NCBI RefSeq assembly: GCF_030913705.1
Contig: NZ_CP133190.1
Location: 1,302,001 to 1,366,000 of the forward strand
Origin: Anaerocolumna sp. MB42-C2
GTDB lineage: Bacteria > Bacillota > Clostridia > Lachnospirales > Lachnospiraceae
Length of the DNA: 64,000 bases
Reading direction: 5' to 3'
This document shows positions 44,174 through 51,678 of the stretch, in pieces (the first letter of the stretch is position 1; every line of letters starts with the position of its first letter). The position numbers and the translations under genes were made by a program. Under the pieces are notes generated by a model. It saw only the letters and a program-made list of their open reading frames with translations, did no database searches and had not been told where the DNA came from.

Positions 44174-45844
44174 TTATTGTGGCTTTGACTGCATTATATG
44201 ATATAGCTGACCTTTGGATTCCATCAAATCACTGTAAGTTCCGTTCTCCCCCAGTTTTCCATGATCCATAACCAAAATTTCATCAAATTTAACAGCTATT
44301 TTTTCATCCAGTCTATGTGATATTATAATACATGTACTCTTGGATTGCAAAAATAACTCCATAATATTTACAGAAGAATTAATATCCAATGCAGAGTCCG
44401 GCTCGTCTGCAAATATAATTAATGGATTTTTTTTCATTTCTCTTACAAACACAACCTTCTGCTTTTCACCGCCTGAAATTGAATTCTCGCCAGTAGTATT
44501 GATTCCTCCGTCCCGCTGTATTCCTATCTTCTGAATATCAAGGATATTCTCAATCTCTTTCACATTAATATCAGATTTTTCAGAATTACTGCCGATGTTT
44601 ATATTTTCTTCGATTGATTTATTAAAAAGAAAACTAAGTTGTTCCATAAATGAGACATTACTCCAAAAGTTTTCCTCTTCAATCTGTTCTAAATCCGTGT
44701 CATCATATAATATCTTTCCGGTATACCTTTCCTTAGGGATCAGACCTGCCATCAACTTAATTAACGTACTTTTTCCGGAGCCGTTTTCTCCTACCAGTAA
44801 GTATTTTTTACCCTTTAAAAAGGTATAATTGAAATTATCCACTGCATAATCCTCTGAATTTTCGTATTTGTAACATAAATTCTGAGCAATGATGTTATGA
44901 TTAAATGTAAGATTTTCTCCGACCCGATCACAATTATCGTCAAATAATTGTTCCATTTTTTCTCTGATTGTATTAACTGATTTTATCTTGCTGACCGATG
45001 TCAAAACACCAATAACCGGATTTGTGACATAAAAAAGTAATTGAATTAATGCAAAAAGTGCTCCTACGGTTAAAGTATTCTTTATAACCAGATAACCTCC
45101 CAAAATGAAAACAAGCAGTGTTAAAAAAGTAGTCAGAAACATTAAAAAGGATTGTATAAAAACCATATAATTCCTGCAGTTCTTTTTATCACCCTCTAAT
45201 GTTACAATTTTCTCGTTGCACTCAAAGGCCGCTCCTTTACCATAAGAAAAAGCTTTTATTATATTAAATCCTGAAAACATTTCCGTTAACTTCCCCATGG
45301 TTTCTGTATTATCCCTGCATAAAACATCATTATAGAATGCAGCTTTTTTCGACAGAAATGACGGTATAAAAATTGCAACTCCTACAACTGCCAGAACTAT
45401 AATTAAAAAAGGCGGATAGACATAGATAATTCCCAATGCAGCCATAATAAACAGACTGATTTTTTCCATCAATTCTATTTTTCCTGAAATAAAATTATCT
45501 TCATACATATTAAGGTCATTAAATAAGAAAGAAATATATTCGGAAGTATCTTTTTTATGAAATTCAGTTATTTTCTTAGCAAATAATTTTTCTATTATTT
45601 TTATTTTTATTTCTTGAATACTTTTCTGAATATATAAATTTTTTAACCTTATATAAAAATTATAACTAACTACCTGTGTTATAACTATTATAATTGTAAT
45701 AACAATATATCGGTAAAAAAGACTAAAAACGCTGCTCGTCAAAGAATCTGTAATCAGTTTGAAGCTGAGAGAAAACAGTATCATGGTAACATTATATAAC
45801 AACATCATCCCTATAATCCCTATTCTATATTTCATTTTTTTCAT
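44174..45844 (-). CDS. ABC transporter with fused membrane and ATPase domains (exporter type)
   Basis: The 556-residue protein has six membrane helices over residues 10-285 and an ATPase domain after about 325. It shows Walker A VGENGSGKSTLIKLMAG, the signature NSISGGEKQKVVFVREMKK, Walker B PLIIFADEPDSALD and switch His in IIISHRLDE. There is no N-terminal C39 peptidase domain, so leader cleavage, if any, must come from another protein, perhaps the CPBP protein beside it. It probably exports the modified peptide as a homodimer. Start at ATG 45844 behind CGGAGGTG. Confidence 0.88.
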   Translation of the reverse strand: MKKMKYRIGIIGMMLLYNVTMILFSLSFKLITDSLTSSVFSLFYRYIVITIIIVITQVVSYNFYIRLKNLYIQKSIQEIKIKIIEKLFAKKITEFHKKDTSEYISFLFNDLNMYEDNFISGKIELMEKISLFIMAALGIIYVYPPFLIIVLAVVGVAIFIPSFLSKKAAFYNDVLCRDNTETMGKLTEMFSGFNIIKAFSYGKGAAFECNEKIVTLEGDKKNCRNYMVFIQSFLMFLTTFLTLLVFILGGYLVIKNTLTVGALFALIQLLFYVTNPVIGVLTSVSKIKSVNTIREKMEQLFDDNCDRVGENLTFNHNIIAQNLCYKYENSEDYAVDNFNYTFLKGKKYLLVGENGSGKSTLIKLMAGLIPKERYTGKILYDDTDLEQIEEENFWSNVSFMEQLSFLFNKSIEENINIGSNSEKSDINVKEIENILDIQKIGIQRDGGINTTGENSISGGEKQKVVFVREMKKNPLIIFADEPDSALDINSSVNIMELFLQSKSTCIIISHRLDEKIAVKFDEILVMDHGKLGENGTYSDLMESKGQLYHIMQSKPQ

Positions 45845-45867
45845 GTTTTCACCTCCGTTTCAGCATA

Positions 45868-46509
45868 TTATTTAACCAATTGAGAAGCTAATATATTATT
45901 CACCAAATGCAGAAAAACCGGTATTGACAGATTATTCGTCCTGGAATATACAAATGCTAATATTAATCCCATAGGCAGCCGATAGGTTAAATTCAATAAC
46001 AGCGGATCTGAACTATGAAAAATAAATGCAAATACGATTCCGCTGACTAATATCTTAAGTATGGAACTATTCACCAATCTTTTTGTATAATAAAACAATA
46101 TACCGCGGGCAAAGGTTTCTTCCGAACAAGCAACTGCTAAATTTTGTATCACTACACCAAGTAAAACCTCAATACTTATTGTTCTTTCTTTTAAAATAAA
46201 AATTATTCCTAAAATACTCCCGATTAATATAAATATTTTTTCAATTTTACTTATTTTTCCAAATCCTATTTCTTCCATTTTTACGGAATACTTAGCTTTG
46301 GTAATTAAGATAGGATATATAATAAACCCTGTTCCCATGGAAATCCATGTAAGTATTGTAAATCCCCACTTATTGGAATTAATGTTTGTAAAAGCCATAC
46401 TTAATAACTGTGCCAGCAATATTGTCAAAAATAAGGCTGAATACACTAAAAAGATTATAAATACTATACCAAGTATATTTCTGAATACTTTCCCCTCAAC
46501 TTTATTCAT
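45868..46509 (-). CDS. CPBP-family intramembrane metalloprotease (CAAX-like/Abi)
   Basis: The 213-residue membrane protein starts at ATG 46509, overlapping the stop of the permease gene (TGATG); GTG 46512 is less likely. It has six or seven helices. The active site is complete: Glu130-Glu131 and Arg135 (EETFAR), His165 in FIFHSSDP, and His201 with Asn204/205 (HLVNN). Members cut peptides in the membrane or give bacteriocin immunity. Here it may process the peptide, liberate a signal, or protect the producer. Confidence 0.87.
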   Translation of the reverse strand: MNKVEGKVFRNILGIVFIIFLVYSALFLTILLAQLLSMAFTNINSNKWGFTILTWISMGTGFIIYPILITKAKYSVKMEEIGFGKISKIEKIFILIGSILGIIFILKERTISIEVLLGVVIQNLAVACSEETFARGILFYYTKRLVNSSILKILVSGIVFAFIFHSSDPLLLNLTYRLPMGLILAFVYSRTNNLSIPVFLHLVNNILASQLVK

Positions 46510-47306
46510 CACAAATCTCTCTTTTCTAATTTTTTCATACCCAGCAAGTTAAAAATTATGGCATACCCGATGCACAATACTATATGACTGATAAATAAAG
46601 AATTAATATTGATACCCTGTGTATTGATTTTATCTGTTGTATTTACAACGTCATTACTTAATTCAATAATATAATACCATGGATTAAAATACCTGATTAA
46701 CGGCAAATTAAAAGTATTATGCACTACTAATACAGTAAAGAAAACGCACCCAATGGTTAAGGTAGGTTTTAAATAAGTTCCCAAAAAAAGAGCATACTGA
46801 ACCACCAAAAAATAGGAAGAAAAAAAAGTTGCTATCAATACATAAGATAATAATTGAGCATTTTCACCGATAAAATCCACGGTAGCATACTGTTGGTTTT
46901 GACATACAAATACATAATAAAAAAATATATTCGAAGCGGAAGATACTAAAAAAATAAGGACACTGAAACTGGTAATGGCCAGACTTTTACCAATATACAT
47001 ATTTTTCCTGTTACGTATTCTATAATTGAGCAACGATATACTACCATTCTCCAGTTCGGTTGACAAAATTCTGGTACCTGCAAAAGCCATGATAATTGGT
47101 GCTATAAAAAAAATGCTTGCATTTAATATTTGAGTAACTGCCCAAAAGAGTGCGTTTTGTCCAGTCGGTCCTACATAAGAATTCGACATAGCACTGGCCG
47201 CAAATAAAATCCCAATACCTAAAATTGCTAACATGGAGAGATAGTCATTTCTTTTGATTAATTTTAATATTTCAACTTTCCAGATTAGTTTAATCGGAGT
47301 TTTCAT
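46509..47306 (-). CDS. ABC-2-type membrane permease
   Basis: The protein has 265 residues from ATG 47306, preceded by GGGAG at 8 bases, inside the end of the ATPase gene (17-base overlap). The longer frame to 47354 has no ribosome site. Six membrane helices are visible (TPIKLIWKVEILKLIKRNDY opening; ending in LLGMKKLEKRDL), in the pattern of BcrB/NatB/LanE-type permeases that, with an ATPase, pump antimicrobial peptides out of the membrane. Immunity to the operon's peptide or its export is likely. Confidence 0.8.
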   Translation of the reverse strand: MKTPIKLIWKVEILKLIKRNDYLSMLAILGIGILFAASAMSNSYVGPTGQNALFWAVTQILNASIFFIAPIIMAFAGTRILSTELENGSISLLNYRIRNRKNMYIGKSLAITSFSVLIFLVSSASNIFFYYVFVCQNQQYATVDFIGENAQLLSYVLIATFFSSYFLVVQYALFLGTYLKPTLTIGCVFFTVLVVHNTFNLPLIRYFNPWYYIIELSNDVVNTTDKINTQGININSLFISHIVLCIGYAIIFNLLGMKKLEKRDL

Positions 47307-48189
47307 CCAGAACACTCCCTTCAAAAAAATCATATAAGGAACTTTCCTTAACACTGATATCTAAAATCTTTTCTTTCTGTTCTTCCAATTTTAGGACAAT
47401 TAATTTTAGGACTTCCGTATCAGTAAAGAGAATTTTATTACCCTCAACACTTATATTTTTCCCAAGCATTTCAGACACTCCCGCCAATTTTCCCATATCC
47501 ATATTTACTGTCATACTATATTGTTTTGTTATTTTAAATTTATCGTTATAAACAACTTTTCCTTTATGAATCATAACAACCCGGTCACATATCTCGGTAA
47601 CATCCGATAAATCATGACTTGAGAAAAGCACTCCTGCTTTTTCACCTTTTGATTTATTCAATATTAAATTCTTCAGCATCTTTTTCCCAATCGGATCTAA
47701 ACCTACAAAAGGCTCATCTAAAATCAAAAAATTGGGATTATTTATAATTGCTTCTGCTAATCCCAATCTTTGTTTCATTCCAAATGAGAATGTCTTTACA
47801 TATTTATTTTTCTTGGGAAGCAGTTCCACCAGCTTTAACGTATCAATAATTTCTTTATTAATCTGCTCTTTGTCTTTTATCCCTGTTATCTGCAATAATA
47901 ATTTCAGATTATCATATGCATTTAAATACTCATAAAAGTTCGGCTCTATAAGTATTCCAAATTCATTGAGTTTAGAATTTACCTTTAGCAGAGAATGATT
48001 TCTATAAATAACATCTCCTTTCGTAGGATATAGGTTTCCTGAAATGCAATTTAGAATCGAAGTCTTACCTGCTCCGTTTTTTCCAATAAGCGCAACGATT
48101 TCTCCAGCATTGACATCAAATGAAACATTATCTACCGCTGTTATTTCTCCATATTTTTTACTTAACTCAGATATTTGAAGTAATGCCAT
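47290..48189 (-). CDS. ABC-2-type ATPase (BcrA/NatA-like)
   Basis: The 299-residue protein starts at ATG 48189 behind TAGGAGG. Walker A IGKNGAGKTS lies at residues 36-44, with signature FSFGMKQRLGLAEA, Walker B NFLILDEPFVGLD and switch His in LFSSHDLSD. The C-terminal 90 residues match the accessory domain of BcrA-type ATPases. It partners with the overlapping permease. It is the first long gene after the 28-codon peptide gene, with about 197 bases between them. Confidence 0.9.
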   Translation of the reverse strand: MALLQISELSKKYGEITAVDNVSFDVNAGEIVALIGKNGAGKTSILNCISGNLYPTKGDVIYRNHSLLKVNSKLNEFGILIEPNFYEYLNAYDNLKLLLQITGIKDKEQINKEIIDTLKLVELLPKKNKYVKTFSFGMKQRLGLAEAIINNPNFLILDEPFVGLDPIGKKMLKNLILNKSKGEKAGVLFSSHDLSDVTEICDRVVMIHKGKVVYNDKFKITKQYSMTVNMDMGKLAGVSEMLGKNISVEGNKILFTDTEVLKLIVLKLEEQKEKILDISVKESSLYDFFEGSVLDENSD

Positions 48190-48307
48190 TTAGTACCTCC
48201 TATTATTTTGCATATATTTACTATATAACCTCTTTTTTATTTATCCTACTATTCAGCCAGATGATTCCTTTTTTATAACTACTAATATACACAGCATGAG
48301 GTTTCAT

Positions 48308-48364
48308 CTGACTGATTAATATGTATTAAGTAAAATTCTTCAATTTCCGCTATTAATCAGTCAG
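48308..48364 (-). other. Stem-loop between the peptide gene and the ABC operon
   Basis: CTGACTGATTAAT (48308-48320) and ATTAATCAGTCAG (48352-48364) are exact inverse complements over 13 bases, with a 31-base loop. It starts 23 bases past the peptide stop. No T-run follows, so it is more likely a processing or stabilising stem than a full terminator. It would let the short peptide mRNA outnumber the downstream message. Confidence 0.7.
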
Positions 48365-48386
48365 CTTTATCCCCTCTCATTTCATA

Positions 48387-48473
48387 CTATTTTGTACCGA
48401 AACTAAAGCATCCAACAACAGGAACACCTGCGGTTACACAACCTAATGTTGCATTTGCTAAATTAAATAACAT
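48387..48473 (-). CDS. 28-residue two-cysteine peptide, probable RiPP precursor
   Basis: ATG 48473 lies 8 bases after AAAAGGAGG; a second ATG at 48479 is only 2 bases away from that site, so the 28-residue form is preferred. The N-terminal part is short (MLFNLANATLG). Cys12 and Cys22 flank VTAGVPVVG, and the end is FSFGTK. A Gly precedes each Cys. The peptide is hydrophobic and has no Trp, no positive charge except the C-terminal Lys, and no classic leader of 20 or more residues. It is first in the operon that encodes a radical SAM/SPASM enzyme, exporter, protease and an AgrCA-like pair. It is predicted to be modified, exported and sensed. Could also be used without cleavage. Confidence 0.8.
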   Translation of the reverse strand: MLFNLANATLGCVTAGVPVVGCFSFGTK

Positions 48474-48533
48474 ATCCATTTCCTCCTTTTCCATTTATAT
48501 ATAGAAACCTTTTATGTATTTCTATGTTTTGTA

Positions 48534-48600
48534 TTATACTCAATTTTTTTCCATTATTTGGTATTCTGTAATTTTTAAGTTATTTTAATGTAATTATTAA
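48534..48600 (-). promoter_or_regulatory. Promoter and LytTR-like operator of the peptide operon
   Basis: The -10 box TATAAT lies at 48539-48534, and no good -35 box is found 17 bases before it, as expected for an activator-dependent promoter. Upstream are two direct repeats 22 bases apart, TGTAATTTTTAA (48567-48578) and TGTAATTATTAA (48589-48600) as read on the plus strand, 11 of 12 identical. LytTR regulators such as AgrA bind paired direct repeats with about this spacing. The nearer repeat would end near -35 to -45. Confidence 0.65.
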
Positions 48601-48612
48601 ATTCTTATGAAA

Positions 48613-48660
48613 TAAAGCAGATCAGGCTTAAAAAAATAGTTTTTAACCTGATCTGCTTTA
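48613..48660 (-). terminator. Terminator after the GGDEF/HD-GYP gene
   Basis: TAAAGCAGATCAGG (48613-48626) and CCTGATCTGCTTTA (48647-48660) are exact inverse complements of 14 bases. The stem begins at the stop codon of the large gene at 48661 and isolates the peptide operon from it. The loop contains a T-run (minus strand). Confidence 0.8.
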
Positions 48661-51354
48661 TTATACTAATACTTTTTCAATAAATTCCGTTACAAGTTCC
48701 GGATCAAACTGGGTTCCTGCATTTCTTTTAAGTTCCATAACAGCCGCCTCTTTTGTAATCGGAGCCTTATAACTACGGCCGCTAGTCATAGCATCATAAG
48801 CATCCGCTATAGCTATAATCCTTGATAAGAACGGTATATCCATACCTTTTAAACCTTTGGGATAACCGCTTCCATCCCATCTTTCATGATGGGCCAGTAC
48901 AAATTCTGCCATCTCAGCCATACCATTCACTGTACTGAGGATCCGGTAACCTATCTCCGAATGGCACATAACACTCTTCCATTCGACTTCTGTTAACTTT
49001 CCTTGCTTATATAGAATTTCTTCATTAATACTGATTTTACCAATGTCATGAAAGTAACCCAATTTTTTGAGCAACTCTATCTTATTATTGGATAAACCAA
49101 GGGCTTCTCCCATTTTCTCGCATAACTCCGAAACCCTGACGGAATGAATTGCCTCAAACTCATTTTTTTCATTTACCGTATTGATTATCGTATCAATAAT
49201 TTTGCGTTTGATAGCCGGACTTTTATCCAGTTTCTGCTTATACATATGCGCCTCAGCTTTTTTATAAATCTCCGTAATATCTTCATCCGGATGATTTTTT
49301 GTCTGATAGCCGAGGGAAATAGATATATTTATTGAGTGTATTTTTTCATCTAAAGCTCTGTTATTTATCTGCTCAATAATCTGCTCTGCTTCTAATCCAT
49401 CCGTTTTAGGCAGGATTATTACAAATTCATCTCCGCCGTGACGTACAACAATATCACTGTTCTTGCACACCCTGGTCAGCAACTCAGCTGTTTTTTTCAG
49501 TGCCTGGTCTCCTACTACATGCCCAAAAGAATCGTTGATTAGCTTTAATCCGTTCATATCCGCCATGATAATTGTTATAGGCAGATTAATCTCCGAATCA
49601 ATAACTATCAATTCATTATCAAAATATCGTCTGTTATATAACCCTGTAAGCTGATCATGATAACTTAAATAAAGTATTTCTTCCTCCGAATTTTTCCGGT
49701 CTGTTATATCCATAAAGGTAACAACCGCACCTACAATTTTTCCCTCCCGGTATTGAGGGTGTGAAAAATATTCAACAGGAAAAAAAGTACCGTCAGATCT
49801 GTAATACACCTCATCCACAGCATGGGTATATTCACCTTTGGTAAGGGCATTATGTACCCTGCACTCATCCAATGGAATTGATACTCCGTCAGCATTTTTA
49901 TAATGAATCAGCCAATGCATGGTTTTGCCGATCAATTCATCCTGATTCTCATATTTTAGCATTCTAAGGCAGCTTGCATTACAAAATGTACAATTACCAT
50001 CTAACCCTACACCATAAATTGCCTCGGCGGTAGAATCCAACAGCAGTCTTAAATCGTCTTCTCTGTTTTTTAAAGAAATATTAGCTCTCTCAAGCTCTTT
50101 TGTCCTTATTCTTACATTTTCTTCAAGGTTATGAATCAAATTATAGATTCGCTCAGCCATTTGATTAAAAGCAGTTGATAATTTTCCTATTTCGTCATTT
50201 CTATAAAACTTTGCTCTTATATTGAAATTTCCTCTTGTAAACTCTTCTGTGATATTAATAAGATTATAAATGGGTTTGAAAATCATATCCGCACTTTTCA
50301 TATATACAATCATTGCTATAATAAGCGCTGCGATAGAAAATATCACCGATAAACGGAAACTATAGGAAATCAAAGATGCAAACTGGCTTTCCGGAATGGA
50401 AGTTATAATCAGCCAATTCAAACCGTCCTTATCATATTTCGTTAATTTTATATGATATTTTTCACCGGGTATTTTTGAAATGAAATTATTTTGTTTATTA
50501 GATTTATAATACCTAAAAGCATTTACAATTAACTTATCCTTGATCTCATTAATATTGATTCTTTTTATCTGACTATCCGTTGCCACCTTAAAATTTGCCT
50601 GTTCCATTGAATTAGCCACCAGATCTCCTGTATTCATTTCTATTATATAAGCTGATGCATTTTTGCCTTTTAAAATATTTTTTAAATATTTATTTATATT
50701 GCCAAGAATAATATGGGTACCTAATACTCCCTCCAGGTTGCCTTTACTGTCATAAATCGGATATGCCGCAGATAAAGCAAGGTCATCCATGACAAAATGT
50801 TTATAGATAGGTGAAAATACCGGCTTCTTTTCTTCTTTAGCCATCTTATACCAGTCTCTGCCCCGTGGATCAAAAACATCGGTCTTATCAACCAATTTAT
50901 CAGAAGTCAAATCCTGTTTTGTAGAATAATAAAATGAATGTCCCTGCGTTGCGGCATCATTCTCAATGATTTCGATTTCATTATTCTGGTTTCTTCGGGC
51001 ACCGTAATATTCACCCTTTTCAGTGCCATAACTGAAGCTGTAAACTTCATTGCTGTAGGTTTTTATTACTCCGGCAAAGAACTGTTCACGTTCTTTTTTA
51101 TTATGAATGCCTATTATATTATTTTTTAACAGGTTACTGTTTTCCTCATTAATTGTAATTGGGAGATTAATTAAAGATTCAATCTTATTAATAATAACCG
51201 TATTGGTTTGCTGTTCCATTTCACTAATAATATTATCTTTTGAGGTCTTCCAATTAATAAAGACAATAAACCATATTATACTGAATGTCACAACCATAAT
51301 TAAGATAAAAGTTATAATTATTATAACTTTCATTGATATTCTTTTTTTCTCCAT
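48661..51354 (-). CDS. dCache-HAMP-PAS-GGDEF-HD-GYP signalling protein (c-di-GMP turnover)
   Basis: The 897-residue protein starts at ATG 51354 behind CAGGAGG. A membrane helix (12-33), a large extracellular dCache sensor (about 40-330, with FDPRGRDWYKMAKEEKKPVF), a second helix (about 333-355), HAMP, PAS (about 435-550, with VTFMDITDRK), GGDEF with RHGGDEFVIIL (about 640), and HD-GYP (HDIGK, HHERWDGSGYPKGLKGMDIP) follow in that order. The GGDEF and HD-GYP motifs are both complete, so it may make and degrade c-di-GMP depending on the ligand seen outside. It is a single-gene unit with its own terminator. Confidence 0.93.
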   Translation of the reverse strand: MEKKRISMKVIIIITFILIMVVTFSIIWFIVFINWKTSKDNIISEMEQQTNTVIINKIESLINLPITINEENSNLLKNNIIGIHNKKEREQFFAGVIKTYSNEVYSFSYGTEKGEYYGARRNQNNEIEIIENDAATQGHSFYYSTKQDLTSDKLVDKTDVFDPRGRDWYKMAKEEKKPVFSPIYKHFVMDDLALSAAYPIYDSKGNLEGVLGTHIILGNINKYLKNILKGKNASAYIIEMNTGDLVANSMEQANFKVATDSQIKRININEIKDKLIVNAFRYYKSNKQNNFISKIPGEKYHIKLTKYDKDGLNWLIITSIPESQFASLISYSFRLSVIFSIAALIIAMIVYMKSADMIFKPIYNLINITEEFTRGNFNIRAKFYRNDEIGKLSTAFNQMAERIYNLIHNLEENVRIRTKELERANISLKNREDDLRLLLDSTAEAIYGVGLDGNCTFCNASCLRMLKYENQDELIGKTMHWLIHYKNADGVSIPLDECRVHNALTKGEYTHAVDEVYYRSDGTFFPVEYFSHPQYREGKIVGAVVTFMDITDRKNSEEEILYLSYHDQLTGLYNRRYFDNELIVIDSEINLPITIIMADMNGLKLINDSFGHVVGDQALKKTAELLTRVCKNSDIVVRHGGDEFVIILPKTDGLEAEQIIEQINNRALDEKIHSINISISLGYQTKNHPDEDITEIYKKAEAHMYKQKLDKSPAIKRKIIDTIINTVNEKNEFEAIHSVRVSELCEKMGEALGLSNNKIELLKKLGYFHDIGKISINEEILYKQGKLTEVEWKSVMCHSEIGYRILSTVNGMAEMAEFVLAHHERWDGSGYPKGLKGMDIPFLSRIIAIADAYDAMTSGRSYKAPITKEAAVMELKRNAGTQFDPELVTEFIEKVLV

Positions 51355-51678
51355 ATTTCCTCCTGGAGTAGCCTTGTTTCAATTAAATGTGGTATAATTC
51401 GACAATTTAATTATATAGTAAATATAGACTATTTACAATCACAATCTGTAAATACCTGTATAAAAATTTGTTGAATCTGTATGATTGAGAATGTAATTTT
51501 CCAGGTGTGTAACCGAATAATTAATGCCTGTAGATTATTAAACTACAGGCATTGGTTATTATAATATTATGTTGCTTTCCTATCAATATATTGACAGGCT
51601 TTTCTTTTACATGAATCTTTATACTCACCTTATAAGGTTTCATGCAAAATGGATGACCGGCAGGACCAACCGGTACTT
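51355..51678. other. Gap between the HD-GYP and TetM-like genes, with a terminator
   Basis: The 324-base stretch holds a hairpin at 51523-51553 (AATGCCTGTAG / CTACAGGCATT, 11 bases each, loop of 9), which probably ends the TetM-like gene, and a weaker one at 51656-51674 (ACCGG / CCGGT). It should also contain the promoter of the HD-GYP gene. I see no gene. Confidence 0.55.
51523..51553 (-). terminator. Terminator downstream of the TetM-like fusion gene
   Basis: AATGCCTGTAG (51523-51533) pairs exactly with CTACAGGCATT (51543-51553). On the minus strand it is followed by AATTATTCGGTT, a modest T-run. It lies about 125 bases past the stop at 51679. Confidence 0.65.

Noticed and set aside
48221..48307. 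28-codon minus-strand frame (begins MKPHAVYISS) between the peptide gene and the ABC ATPase
   Set aside because: The ATG follows directly on a stem arm without any ribosome site. A second precursor peptide would be attractive here, but the evidence is too weak to list it.
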